A stretch of DNA of 64,000 nucleotides. It comes from Puffinus mauretanicus. Taxonomy: Eukaryota > Chordata > Aves > Procellariiformes > Procellariidae. Below are positions 34,301 to 57,800 of this stretch, in pieces. The notes beneath the pieces are model-generated. The model was given only the letters and a program-made list of their open reading frames with translations, ran no database searches and was not told where the DNA came from. A program made the translations under genes and the position numbers. The stretch spans positions 1,302,001-1,366,000 of the forward strand of contig JAJKFH010000374.1 in the NCBI GenBank assembly GCA_023333565.1, written 5' to 3'. How positions within the stretch are numbered: the stretch's first letter is position 1; each line of letters starts with the position of its first letter.

Positions 34301-37300
34301 CACCTCGCTGCCCAGCCGCCCTTTTTTTGCACATGGGGAGTCCGGCAGGAAAAAACCTTCGTGCCTTGCCTGGGGCGCTGCGGTTGTTCGGTTACAGTCG
34401 GTATCAGCTCGGGGGCTACCGGTGGCCGGGGTGGACCTCGCTGCTCTCTGGGTTTCTGCCCTGCCCTTTGCAAACGCTTCAGCGGGTCCCTGGAAGGCAG
34501 CGTTATGCCTCCTTGTGCAGCCTGGCAGCCTCCAGAGGCACCTTTGCCTTGCCTGGAGGGTAGAAAGTAACTTAAGATTTTGTCCAGCTCTCTGGTTCCT
34601 TTAGCAGCCGCTAAAATAGGCAATGCTTCCTTGCCAGTGAAGTGACCATGTACTGTTACTTTGCTTCACTTGCCGCTTTCTTGCTTGTTGTCTGTGCACC
34701 CGCCTAGTAGAGGAAAAAAAAACCAAAACCGAAACAAAACAACAAGGATACTTACTTCTTAAAGACATCCCTGAACTGGGATTCTCTGTCTGATGGTTTT
34801 GGATTATTGTTGATGCTGCTGCTTTTGATATTTTTCTTTGGTTGTTTTTAACATTGCAGTTTCTTTGTTTTTAAATTTAGTTCAGAACAAGATGTGAGAA
34901 TGAAACTGGGAGAAAAGAGAGGTCATTGATCACTGGCGGAAAATCTCTGTCTTTTGAGTTCTAAGGATGAAATGCAAAATGCCACTGTTATGACCAAGAG
35001 TGAGGTTTGAAGAGCCATCTTAAAAAGGAAGAGAAGAAAAAAAGGCGTTTTTTTATTTTTAAGCATTTAAGTTATTGAAGTAACAGTTGTATTTAAGTAG
35101 GGATCTGGATAGTGCAGTTTTTCTCTCGCACAAATATGGTGTTTTAAGGAGCAATCTTAACCCTAGTATGATCTGTACTTGAAAGATTTTCTGATACTGT
35201 TTTCAGAAAGGAAGAAAACTTTTATTTTTTTGTTAGAGCTGAAACTCTGGTAGTGTGTAGTTCACCTTTATGTGGTTGGGCTTTGAGAGCACAGAGAATT
35301 GCCAGTGATTGAGCCCCGAATTTCGCTCAGCTCTGATATGGTTACGGTGCCATGAATCAAGAAACAACATCCGCTTGGTGGGAGGCAATCATTTTCACTG
35401 AAGGTGCAGCTGAGCCTTCCCCAGCACTCTGTCACAGCAACCTTCCAGGCGTGTGGATGTTCCTGATCTGAACGCACCTTGGGAGTCCAGTGCCTGGACA
35501 GAGCAGTAGGCCTCAGCCAAGTCAGGCTGACTTCAGCGGTAGTGTAGAAAACCATTTTATTTTGTTTTCTGGTGTATGGTGAATAGAGCTGCCTGCTAGA
35601 AGAAAAGGGGAGACCAGGACTGCGGCACTGGTTTCCTCTGATGTGGCCACGGGGTGATTTTACCCCCGTTGCGTAGGTTGGGCTGGCTGAGGTGAACAGC
35701 CCCGTGGAGGCAGGGTGTGGTGAGTGATCTCTTGGATATGTTCAGCTGACTGGATTTATTTTGGACTAGGCAGGGCAAGGGTTTGGACAGTGTGCTGTAA
35801 GGAGCAGTGTTACTGGGGGTGACGAAGCCTAGCCGGATCTTTGCCATCAGTTCCTGGTCCTGTGGCCACGGAATTTTTGCTGGTGATTTCGACAAGAATG
35901 GGACAGTTTTCCACATCTTTGCTGTAGGCCTTAGCTATTAGAAAAGCGTGGGGGTTGCACTGTCTGGCTGATGGCTTTGGCTGCTCTTTCGTATCATGTT
36001 GGACGTTCTGTTGCACTGCCTTTGTGTATACTCCATCTTGGGATGAAGAATAGGATACTAAAAGCAGGCCATAGCGAGCAGCCTGCCTGAGAGGTAAGCT
36101 TGATTCTGCTTTGCCCTTTGAAACCTTGTGACTGGAGCTCTGATACATGTGGCCAACTCCCCTCCTTATCAGCAGCCCTGCGTGATAGTGGCTTCTAGGG
36201 AAAAAGAATGGAGCCTGTCTGTTCTTTTTATAAGGAAGATGTTTTTCCCAGGTAATTCTCTTGCAGCTTTATACTCGAGCTCTTTTCAGTGTGACAGGCA
36301 GATTGAATTCTTTACCCCAGAAGAGATACTAGGAGGTTGTGATGGTTCGCAGCTGATGATGTTATTCTGCCCATGCTCTGTGAGGTTTTTCTCTACGCTT
36401 TCCCAGCTTTTTTAAAAATTAGGTAGAATTTTTTCTGTGTTGGCAAATGTGAACATACTTGTCCTTGCTGCTACTGAGATGCAGTGGTGTTTCAGAGGAA
36501 GAGAATGGTGCAAAATTATTAACAGAAAATCCTTCTCAATGGTGTTGATTCAGAGAAGTGAGAAGCTGGAGGGAAGAGAGATAAGTCTGGAATAAGAAGG
36601 TTGTTTGTTGGAACCTGTACTAGAACTAGGATTTTTTGGCACAGATTTTGCCATCTCAGCACAAAGTTGATCTTTATAGGTCTGCATGTATTTATTTAAT
36701 GTGACGTCTCTTGTGCTGCACAGCATACGGCAGTCGCGAAAGAAAAATCCCAGCTCAACGAGTATCTGTCAGAATGGATGAATCAAAGGGAGGGTTTGTT
36801 AGCTGAGGGTGGGATGATCCCCTTACCCCTCAGAAGACCTGGGAAGAGTCTCAGCCTCTGAAGAGAAAGAAGAGTCTGTGGCTGACAGTCTCGAGCAGTT
36901 TGTGGGGAAGGTGCTCCTGAACTCTAGAAGTTCAACAGATGATACAGGGCTGTGCTGATTCTTTCTGACTCACGAGTCACCCAGAACCTCGCAGGGGAAA
37001 TACCTTCTGAGTCCTCTCATGGAGGCTGTCAGTTTTTGCCATGCCAGCCAGGGCTAAAGTCATAGGGAGATTATTTTTTTTGAGATGAATCCTCGACTGG
37101 CTATAGCACACAGACTGCTAGAGCACTGTTTCTGGCATTGGGCACCTTGAAGATGCCAGCTGATAGAGATTTTTTTTTTTTAATCTGTGTGTTGTCTGTG
37201 ACCACTTCTTTGGGGAATGCCAGGAGAGATGATAGTGTTTGCATTCAGCTCGTAGCTAGTGAAGTGCCTTAAGGGTGAGGGTTGCTGTTTTAGGGTGGGA

Positions 37301-38600
37301 AGAGGAGAGGATTTGCACAAGGTGATACATCGAATCAGGAGCAGGCTTACTGAGGTGAATCAGGTCAAGACTGTAGTATATACTGAATCCTGATCTAAAG
37401 CACTGTGTGCCATAGTCCACTTAAACTTCCAAGGTGATCATAGAACCAACAGAGGGATAAACTGCTGCTGCTGTTGTTTCTGCCAAAGCTACTGGCATGG
37501 GCATGAAGTACATGGAGTTTTATGGATGGCAGAGCAGAGTTTCCCTTTAACTTCTGGAGGGACAGTTAATATCGCAGCAGTGTAGGGCCTGGGGGATGGA
37601 CAGATGGTGGAAAAGTTGTGAATGTTCTCTCAGGGAAAGCAGTACAAAAATGTTTCATCGAGGAATGGGAAGTTCCGTCTTATCTTTCTGAGAGGCAGGA
37701 GAGGTGTAAGGTAGGGCAGGCAAGAGAACTGAGTGCTATGACTCTTATGATTCTGACCAGAGCTCTCTGCTGCCTGAGAATTTGACCTTAGGAAACCCAT
37801 TAGATAGGACTGTGCCTGGTTCTGGTTTGCAAACTACCAGTGATGATGCTGATCTGTGTCTGAGAAGGGCAATGCAATTGAGACTGGTGGATGTAAAGAA
37901 GATGGAGAACTTTATGCTAACAGGATTTTAGGCGCTGTCTTTCCACAGCGCCTAACTGTGTGCTTAAGATCAGAATAGTCTGGTGTCTTGCAGAGGGTTA
38001 GAAGAAAAATGCTGAATCTGGGCTTTTGCCAGTGTTGGTTTTGGAAGATAAAGAGTCTGTACAGTCCCTTTAGGTAAAAGTACGTGAGGCTTTCCCTGCT
38101 GTCAGACTGTGGGGTTGGTAACAGCAACAGGTTTAGGTAGGGGCCTTCATTTTTTCTTTGCAATAGTTGAAATGAAATAATTGACTGTAACTTCTTGATC
38201 TTGGGAGCTAGAATGATAATTAATATTCTGGTACAGCAGAGTTTCTCTCTCCATCTGATGGTGCCATGTATTGCTGCTGAGTCTTGATTTCTTCTGTGAA
38301 TCTGCCAAAGCTCAAAAAAATCACAAAATTTAATCCAGCATAGTATTACACTATTTTGAAGGTGCTTGTTACTCTGATACAAGATAGTGTTTTTGTACTG
38401 TTCACACTAATGGCTGTGTGCAGAGTAAGGGCAGGTGGCATTTCATTGTGTAATAGAGTCTTTCAGATGGTGATAATTTGCTGTAACAAGCAGGAAGCAG
38501 TTGTGTGGAGGCCTAATGGCAGGGATGTATTTTTTAGCTCTGACTCACAAGTGATTTAATGTTTCTTTTTGTCTCCGCTGTGGTTGTCTTGTGCTATGTT
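34257..38600 (+). other. TPRA1: TPRA1 intron in the 5' UTR
   Basis: Between the proposed first exon and the first coding exon no conserved coding sequence was recognised on either strand. Open frames are short. The sequence is AT-balanced intron-like DNA with several T runs (for example near 37170). Confidence 0.5.
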
Positions 38601-38625
38601 TGACCTGGACCAGAAGGAAGGCAGG

Positions 38626-49472
<10,847 letters not shown>

Positions 49473-52130
49473 GGCAGGGCCACCCGCTTCACATGATGCC
49501 TCATTCTTTTCCTTCCAAGCTCCCTGGTACCACAGCTGTTAGGATGCCCATTGGAAATCTGTCCTTGGCTATCTGCCATGGCTTTCCTCTCTTCCTTAGG
49601 ATTTCCGAAACCTATTGTGGAACTAAGTTGGCAGCCCAAATCCTGTTGGAAAGAACATTTTTTTTGTCGTTACCTGAGAACAATGTAGAAAAGTTTTGTT
49701 CATAAATCTATAAACACTGAACCTTCCTGATCCTCTGTGTCCCAGATGTGAATATGACCCAGAAGACAGGCCTGACTAGCACCTCTTCCTTTTCAATGAC
49801 TGAAAGCACTTGTCTGCCAATTAGGGGAATGGTGTTTAGGGATGAGGGTGTTGATTTGACTGCTGTATTGTACATATATAGAAAGAGTTTGGTGGTTGAA
49901 ACCAAAGATGATCATCTTGGGCTTTTTCAAGCAGCATGGCTGCCTGGGTCTTGTCATAATGCAACAGCATAGGTGCTGATAGCAGTGTCTGAAGAGGGAA
50001 GCTGGTCAACTGGGCTCATCTCTGGTTTCAGCTAATACTGATGAAAATCATGAATTGCAGTTGCTATGGGTTAAAAGGAGTGTTCTGAGTGTGTGGGAAG
50101 GAGAAGAGAGGTATGAAGAGGAATGAACTGTTTGTGCCCTGGGAGCATTTTGGGGGGCTAGTAGCTAGCAGCATGGATGTGAACTGACTGAACAATAGGG
50201 AGACAGAAGGACAGACAGAGCTGCTGCCTAGCTGAGATGAAGGAGCTGTGAAACAGTCTGTGGAGGCTGTACTATGCATCTGAGCTCACAGGAAAATCCA
50301 AGTAACAACACTGAATCAGGGCTGAGTTTCAAAATTAAAACCTGTGAGGTAGGTGCATTTTCCATGTGTACCCTGCTTCGTGGCTCTGGCAGGGCCTTAG
50401 AGAGTGCTATGAAGGAGGAAGCTGACTCTGCAGATGAAGGCTCCAGAGATGTTCAGGTGCTTGAGGCAGAGCAGAAGTCCATGATGAGTCCAAGCTGTCA
50501 TTATTTAATGATTGGAAACTGAAACACCATAGAATCAAGCTAGCTGGTGTTCTAAGTTCAGAGGCAAGTGGGAGATGGACGTGTTTCTCTGGCAGTGTCC
50601 TTCTCTTATGTTGCAGTTCACATCCCCAGACTTCTGCTGGTCTGAATAGGTTTTATGGCTCGAAATGGTGAAAATACTTATGTGCATGTGGAGTGTGGTT
50701 CATTCAAAGACTATCTGGAACTTCTTATTAACCCCTTCCATGCTGGAAAAGGGACTACTGCTGTCTGGCACGCAGTTTCAAGACATCGTGTTCCAATCCA
50801 GGGACTGTTCAGCTGAAAGCTGCATCAGGCTGGTTTCTGGGACATACTGTGCTCTCCAAGAATGAACAGGTGAATTCCTCTAGCTTTGGGGGTGCTTTCC
50901 TACCTGAGTCCTCCAGGTAGGTGGAGATCTGCTATAAGCAATAGCAACTTTCCATTGGAGAATGGTAGAAAGAGGGAATTTGAAACGTTTGGGGACTGTG
51001 TGAATCTCTTGCCCCAACTCACTGCTCTTCCTGAAGAATATTGAGGTAAGAGTTTCTGGGAAATCGTCATGCAGGGTGCAGTGTGGAGGTGTTTGGATCA
51101 TGAGCAGGTAGGGGGAAGCATTTGCGACCAGGTGTTCCCACCATAGGGAAAGAACACGAGAAAGTTTGGGTAAGAACACGAAGTTCATGTTGGTTGCCAA
51201 AACTATGCAGGCCCTTTGCTTATCTTTTTTTGTTAATGAGCAATGCAGCCTCTCTGTTCTGCCTGTGGACTTTGCCCTGCAGGCCTTTGCCAAGTAGCAC
51301 TGGCACCTTGAAAACAAATAGCGCCCCCCCCCCTTTTTTTTTTTAAATTTACTTTTGAGGAAAAAAGGCTTCTGTTCGTCTGTGTGTGAGAGCTGAATTG
51401 TCTTATGTAGGTCAACAGCCTTTCACGTTTCCCCTCCATGCAATGACTATGTAAGGGCTGGACAATCAACTGGCTAAGTCAGTGTTCCATGCTCCTCCCG
51501 TCACTTGCTGTGAATCGGCCTGAGCCACACTTGCTTGCTTACTCTAAAAGGGATGGATGATGTTGTCCCTGAATTGCCCTGCTGCTCCTAATACTGCTTA
51601 CAACACAAGCTGCTGTTAGAAAGCATGGGGAAACTTGCAAAGCTTCCCTGGAGTTGGTGGGCCTTGGACAGAGCCAAGAGATATGAAGGTCTTAAAGCAG
51701 TTGAGAAATAAAGGAGCAACTGTTTTTCCATCCCAAGGAGTATTTGCTGACTCTCAACACCCTGGTGGAGAGGACTCGTCTTGCCCTCCTTGGTGATGTG
51801 AAGAGCAGGTTACAAATTTGCCTTTTTATCAGCTGAATTCAGTGCTGAAGGATCACCTGTGCAGGTGGTCAACACATCCATCCTGTCCTTTGCTGGCAGG
51901 ACTCCAGTATTTCTGGGGTGTCCCACATTCTGCTGCTGAGGAGCTTCTGCGCTCGGTCATGGACTGACCTTCCTCCTGTTGTATTTTTATGTATATATAA
52001 TGCTTTGGGCCATATTCACAATGGTCCTTGAGCAGAAGTGTGTTATGTGTGTGGGGGGATGCAAAGAGAGAAAATATAGAATAAATGTATATTTTTGTTT
52101 GTAAAATAAAGAAATAAAATTAAGTTTGGC
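49473..52130 (+). other. TPRA1: TPRA1 3' UTR
   Basis: About 2.6 kb from the stop codon to clustered AATAAA signals. No splice structure or separate coding sequence was recognised inside. The length is inferred from the strongest poly(A) cluster; earlier ends are possible. Confidence 0.7.
52080..52118 (+). terminator. TPRA1: Clustered poly(A) signals of TPRA1
   Basis: AATAAA occurs three times, at 52080-52085, 52105-52110 and 52113-52118, inside an AT-rich stretch. Cleavage would be expected some 10-30 bases beyond, near 52130-52145. The next gene on this strand starts 2.6 kb further on. Confidence 0.75.
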
Positions 52131-52145
52131 ATAAATGGTCATACT

Positions 52146-54480
52146 TTCATTCTCAAATGATTCATATTATGGAGAGGAAAAAAATAACTTTCAGATTTTT
52201 TAAAAAACCCTGAACAAATCTGGCAGATAATAATGGAATAACACGATGTCTTTTTGTCAGAAATGGATTTTTCGTTCTTGGAAGGCTATTACCAGGACAG
52301 CAAACGACTGTGCAGAGAGTGGTCTCCAGGTCTAAATAATTGTCAGTGAAGCCTCTGACTCTTCTTTTGGTATTCTTGGGCATGTCTAGCGTCAGGGGTC
52401 TCTGCTGTAGGATATCTTTCCCTGTTGCTTGGGAAAAGGCTTATGTGGAAGTTGGAACCGATTCTTGCTTATTTCTTGTTCTGGGCTTTGAAATGAACCC
52501 TGTGTGTCAGGACTAATTTTCTGGCTGCAGGGAGGACATGATAGCTGCTGAGTGACAGCCAAGTGTGCTGGCAGTAATCAGCACCCATCAGGTTCTCTTT
52601 GGCGGGGGTGTACAGGCTGGGGAAGTGGGGTGAGCTTTGTCTCACCTTGGGATTGGGTCATTGTGCAGTAAAACCTTACAGAGCTCTTTCCAGGTTCCCT
52701 GCAGAAAACTGTGGAGTTTGCCCTAGGAGGTGCTACCACTGGAGTTAACTTTGACGTCCTCTGCTTCTGTGTAAGTGGAGAGGCATTTAAGATGCTGTAC
52801 AGCTCCTCCACCATTATCACGGCTGCATCCACATCAGTGTCCTGCAGGTAGTGGGCCCTGTTGGGCGTCCTCAGGCTCTTGGAGATCACAGGAAGGCATG
52901 GCTGTAGGTATGAAGGGCAGTTTTGTTTGTCTTTGCCCACTCTCCCTCCTGGATCATTGCAGATGATGCCTGGCACCTGGCTGGAGTTACACCTGAAAAA
53001 GGCCTAAGGAAGGATGACAAGAATAATCAAAGTTATGGGAAGACTTCTGGAGGAGTAATTACATGGTTGAGAACTCGCCGCCAGCCTGGAAGGGCAATGG
53101 TGCAGGTCTGTGAAACCCTGAGAGGACAGAGGAGGTGAATTAAGGGCTTTTTTAGTAGAAAAACTGGGTGCCATCAAAGGAAGTGAGCAGGTGGCAGATT
53201 AGAGATAAACAAGAGGCTGGTGAGAGCGTTCTGGGAGGGATCATGGTTTGACTTTAGTGGGACCTTTGCTCTTGCATTGGATGTGTGCGGTGTTTCTGTA
53301 TTGCAGTGCAAACAGTTGACAGCACCGCGATGCAGTGCCCTTGTCTTGAGAACTCAAGCAATGGGCCAAGTCCCCAGCGTACAAGGTATTGCACAAATAA
53401 CAAAACTATTCCCCGCTTCCAGGAACACACTATGGAAGAGGCCTAGATATCTTGGGGGTCAGAGAGTCCTAGATACTCCCTTAAAGCTGGCCAGAGTCCC
53501 ACTGCTGAGTCAAAGCTGTGGTTGCCACATTAACTGCAGTGAAGAATAAGGACTAAACTGTTAAAACTGCTCCGATGCGCTACTAAGAAGTAGATAAGTA
53601 GTGTGTCGATACCAAGGCTTCGTTAACTGTCTAGTCACAAATGCACGAAATTGCCTACGTCATCACATGGCCTTTATTTCTGGGAATGCAGAAAATTTGT
53701 TTGGAAAAGAGCCTTCAAAGCTTCTGTGTCTCAGTCCGGTTGTTGTGTGTTACAGATCTTTCTCTTTCCCTTGATTTAGGCTGTGGGTTGCCCGTGCCTG
53801 GTGACGGGGACCGTATCTGTGATGGCCTGACCACGCATGCGCCTGTCACGGCAGGTAACGGCACAGTCGGTAGGTCTTGCTGGACTGGGTGGCTGAAAGG
53901 AGTGGAGAGGTGAATTCTGCCTGCAGAGCAGCTGCTGTAAAATTGACTAGAAGGCGTAGACTGTAATTTTGTTTTTAACCACCAGAGCCTACGTGTTGGG
54001 GCGGTGAGCTCCCTTGAGGACTGTGGAGAAACAGCCTGTGCGAAGGCGGACAAGGGATTCCTGGTGGGTGAGGGGGATGCCCTCGCTCGGCTGCGTTGAG
54101 GGCTGCTTTGTCCCAATGCTGCCGAGGAGAAATTGCCTGGACACCCTTGGGCGTTCCTCAGCCCGTGAATCCTCCATGACAGATAACGTCTGTGTGGTTC
54201 CTCAGTCTTGGAGCTGGGAGATAAGCTTTGTGCCCTCCCAAATTATTTTCTGTGTGATAATGTGTGTTTTGGTTTTCTTCCTTCCATAATTTTGACCCAG
54301 TAGAGAAACCCCACAAGCGGGGTCTATCGCGGTGGAAGTTTACGGGGTGGCTTGATCCAGCATTCAGAACGAAGGTGTGGGAGGGGAGGAGGAAGCCTAG
54401 CGGGGCCGAGGGCTAGAAATCGAGCCTGGAGACGCTTTGGTGCGGCCGTGGTATGTCGTGGGGCGAGGACAAGGAGGTAA
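52146..54480. other. Spacer between TPRA1 and CHCHD6
   Basis: No complete gene was recognised. It holds one unidentified minus-strand exon candidate (52646-52901, listed separately). A small CpG-rich patch near 53780-53870 includes ACGCATGCGCC, which resembles an NRF1 site. The right end runs into the CHCHD6 island. Confidence 0.45.
52646..52901 (-). CDS. Unidentified open exon candidate
   Basis: I do not recognise this. On the minus strand a 256-base block lies between a plausible acceptor (CATACCTACAG) and donor (CCAAG then GTGAGA). It is open in one frame for 85 codons, including SKSLRTPNRAHYLQDTDVD and AAVIMVEELYSILNAS. Codon third positions in the first half are mostly G or C, and the peptide has a mixed, soluble-protein composition, unlike the shadow frames nearby. 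No partner exon, start or domain was identified. It might belong to a small gene sharing the CHCHD6 promoter in the opposite direction, or be chance. Confidence 0.35.
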
Positions 54481-54484
54481 CCTG

Positions 54485-54757
54485 TCTCGGAGCACAGCTT
54501 GCTCCGGCTCGGTGAGGCCGCCCGCGCCCGTGGCACCGCAGCCTGCGCAGCCGCCGCCGGCAGACTACAGTCCCCAGCCTGCACCGCGGCTCGCCGCCAG
54601 CACCGCGCCGCGCTATTGGCCGTCCCGGAGCCGGCCGCCAATGGGGCGCGGGTATGTTGGCAGGCGGCGGAAGGGGAGCGGCGGTCTTCGCAGCGGCAGC
54701 TCGGTGTGAGTGAGGGGCGCGGCGGGGAGAGGCGTCCCCAGCGGCCGCCCCGCCGGC
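54485..54757 (+). promoter_or_regulatory. CHCHD6 promoter with ZNF143-type motif and paired CCAAT boxes
   Basis: A CpG island. ACTACAGTCCCCAGCCTGC at 54564-54582 closely fits the ZNF143/Staf motif. Inverted CCAAT boxes face each other: ATTGG at 54615-54619 and CCAAT at 54638-54642. The start codon is at 54758, so transcription probably begins around 54.67-54.72 kb. ZNF143 sites and opposed CCAAT boxes are common in promoters that fire both ways. Confidence 0.68.
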
Positions 54758-54847
54758 ATGGGGGGCAGCGAGAGCAGCCACGGCGGCAGGAAGGTCTCCT
54801 TCGGGCTGGATGAGCGGGAGCAAATCCGGGTGCTGCAGGGCATCAGG
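54758..54847 (+). CDS. CHCHD6: CHCHD6 coding exon 1
   Basis: Encodes 30 residues from MGGSESSHGGRKVSFGLDE to GIR; start context GCCGGCATGG. Glycine at position 2 and serine at position 6 are suited to myristoylation. Donor GTGAGG in phase 0. Confidence 0.95.
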
Positions 54848-57800
54848 GTGAGGCGGCCCGCGGGTGTTCAGGGGCCGGGTGATGGAGGCAGGGAGGCTGT
54901 GGAGGACGGGGGTGCTGGAGGCCGGGGCTGGAGGGCAGGGACCTGGGCTGAGGAAGGCCCTGGCTGGTGTGGCATTGCTGGCGGAGCCCGGGCGGGGAGG
55001 TCAGGGGATGTGGTACAGGGCTGGAAGGGGAGAGTGAGGAAAACCAGCGAGGAAGAGGGGAGGAAAAACTGGAAGGCTGAAGCAGTAGGGGCTTGGAAAG
55101 ATGACAGATGACTGGAGAGTGGTGGGAAAGAGGGCTGAGTGCCTGAGTATGGCTTTTCTTGAGCGGCGACACACCAGCCCTTTATCTCCCCTTCCAAACT
55201 CTGCTCTCACGCCTCTTTCCCTCCTCGCTGTTTAATGACCCCATCTTGCCCCTGCCTTGCAAGCAGTTTGATGCTAAAGACACTGCCTGGCTCAGAGGGC
55301 ATCCAAGAGGAGACACCTCTGCCCTTATTAATGATACCAAGAGCCTTGGCAAAGCACCGCTGTCTGAACATGCAGGGAGATAAGAGGTTGTGGGGATTAG
55401 TGAGGATTAGGGGTGTTTCTAGGAGCGGCAGTGGGAAGCTCCTTCTTGAACTTTGATCTGACATCTACATATATGTGTTGTGAAAACAAGCCCTGGAGAA
55501 TGGTAGTGGTATCATTAAGGAACATTTTTTTCCCTGTCAACATTTCTCTCCCTATTTTTCATCAATTATTTAAGTGTTTTTATTACTACCATCATTTTCA
55601 TTGCTGTTGCTTCTTCATATTTTTATCTGGTTTCCCCCTAAGATTCATTTGAAATGAGCTTGCAGAGTGAGTTTTGCTGTGGTTACTTATTTTTTATCCC
55701 ATTTTCACTAATAATTTGACAACAGTTAACTAAGATTGTGCCAATCTCCTTTTTAAAGTGTTTGACAGAGGTTAAAGTCATTCCTGCCTGATTTCTCTTT
55801 ACAGGATATAGGTGGGAGCCCCTTGAGGACTCACCCTCACCTGCCATCGATGCAATTTGTTTGATGCTTTAATTTAGTTAGCTGTTCCATCAGCTAGATG
55901 CTGACGGAACAAATGTGGGTTCATTGTTACTGGTCTGTTTATGACCTCCAGGAGCTCAAGATGAAGATGCCCTATGTATCTCATGACAGCTGATTAGGTT
56001 AAATGAGCTGTGGTCTTTGTAGGTCTTTCTGTTTGAGTTCCTGAAGTAACAGTTTCTCTTTTCCTTTTTTTTGGTTTGTTTGTTTTGTGAAACGAAATAA
56101 TTATTCCCCATTCTTATTATCAAAGAGGTTATTTGCTTTTTGCAGCTATGTATCTAAAAGTAGTTCTACTGAGCCTGCTCTTAACTAAGTCTGGCTTTTT
56201 ACAGGCTTGTGTTTTTAAAACCCAGTTCCCGTAAGCAGGAATTTGGCATGATAATAATGTATAACGTAGATGTTAAAAAAGCTGTTAAATTGGGTAGCAG
56301 TGGAACAGCTGAAAATCCGTCTTCTATTGTGACCAACGTAGGTGGGGAAATGGCCTCATTTAGTTTTGTTCTGGAGCCAGAACAGTCAGCACAGAACCTC
56401 TGTCCTTGGGAAGAGGAAGGGGTCAATCTTAACAGTGCTGTGAGAAACCCCTTGGACTAGCCAGAAAACTTCAAATTAACTTTTCTTTCTTTTCCATGGG
56501 TTTGGACCAAAGTAAGGGAGTGAGAATGAAGTTGAGATTGCAAAACTATTTGCAGCCTTATGTGAATGGGCGGGCTGTGCAGCTGTTCTCTGCCGTATGA
56601 TTTGCATTACTTCTGCCATGCTGAGCTGGGTTAGCAAGCATGGGGGGAAGAAGAAGGACAGATGGACGGACTTACAGCCTGCTTAGCTCCTTTCCTTCCA
56701 CTTCTGGTAAATATGTCCCTACACAAGGGGTTGGCTTATTTAGCAGTGCTTTCCACCTTTGTTAGTGTTTATGGAAGATTCATTCTCATTGTCCAATGAA
56801 GCCTTTAGGGTCAGTAGATTGGAGGTTTTATCACTTACATTTTAAAAAAATACCCTATCAGTAAAGTCAACGTACAGATGTTGACCACCTGGATTTGAAG
56901 AACTGTGCCATTGAAATGAGGTAACTGGCAATACTTTTGCAGTAGCGTGGAAACTAACGAATGGGGAGCTTTTATCCTGAAATATATATGCAGTAAGAGT
57001 TGAATTGGTTGATTTCTTTCCTATGTATTTTCAGCTCTCTGAAGATGTAGTGAACCGAATGAAAGAATCTCCTCAAAGTAAAAGGGACAACCAGAGATCA
57101 CCTCGTTCATCCAATGGCACAGCTCCATCTTCACCAGCTGCAGAAGGGAACCCCAAATCTCCTACAGGTACTGTAGGGGTCCCTCTCAGGTCTACTCGAC
57201 TGTTTTGACACACTTCTCAGTAGTGCTGCCACTGAATGTTATGTAGTATGCTTGTATCTTTTCAAGACTACCTTGTTGTGAGAGGAGCTCTTTGATTAGC
57301 CTGTAACACTTTCATGTGCATAGATATCAGCATAATTGAATGCCTTGGATCTTACAGTCCTGTGACGACATCTTTATGTTTCTGAAAGGTAGCCATGTCA
57401 CCTGGCAGTTGGAGAAGTTGAAATGCTATGGTTCTAGTTCTGTCGCCATGTGACCTTAAGTAAGACAACTTGTTTTTCTAGATCCTTTCCTTCTCCACCT
57501 TTGGAATACCACCCTTCCCAGATACTTTAATGAAGTTGTATCGCTTTGTGAACGCTTCTAGGATTTCAGATCAATGGGCAATAAGCAAGGCAGAAATTTT
57601 TTATTTTATCTTTCATTTCTGGCAAGCTGACTTCTTGTCTCCTTTCCATGCCCAGGGAGCATGTTGTGGATGGGTGGGGGAAATACTGCTTTTTGTTCTG
57701 TGCGTATAAGCTCATAGGGAAGGATAGACTGACTAAGCACAGCTTTCCAAGTGGATGGTGAGAACTTGGTTTCTGAACTTATCTTTCTTTACAGGTCAGA

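Noticed and set aside
53641..53913. Coding exon on the plus strand near the NRF1-like patch
   Set aside because: There are splice-like ends around 53778-53852, but the peptide has no recognised family and no partner exon.
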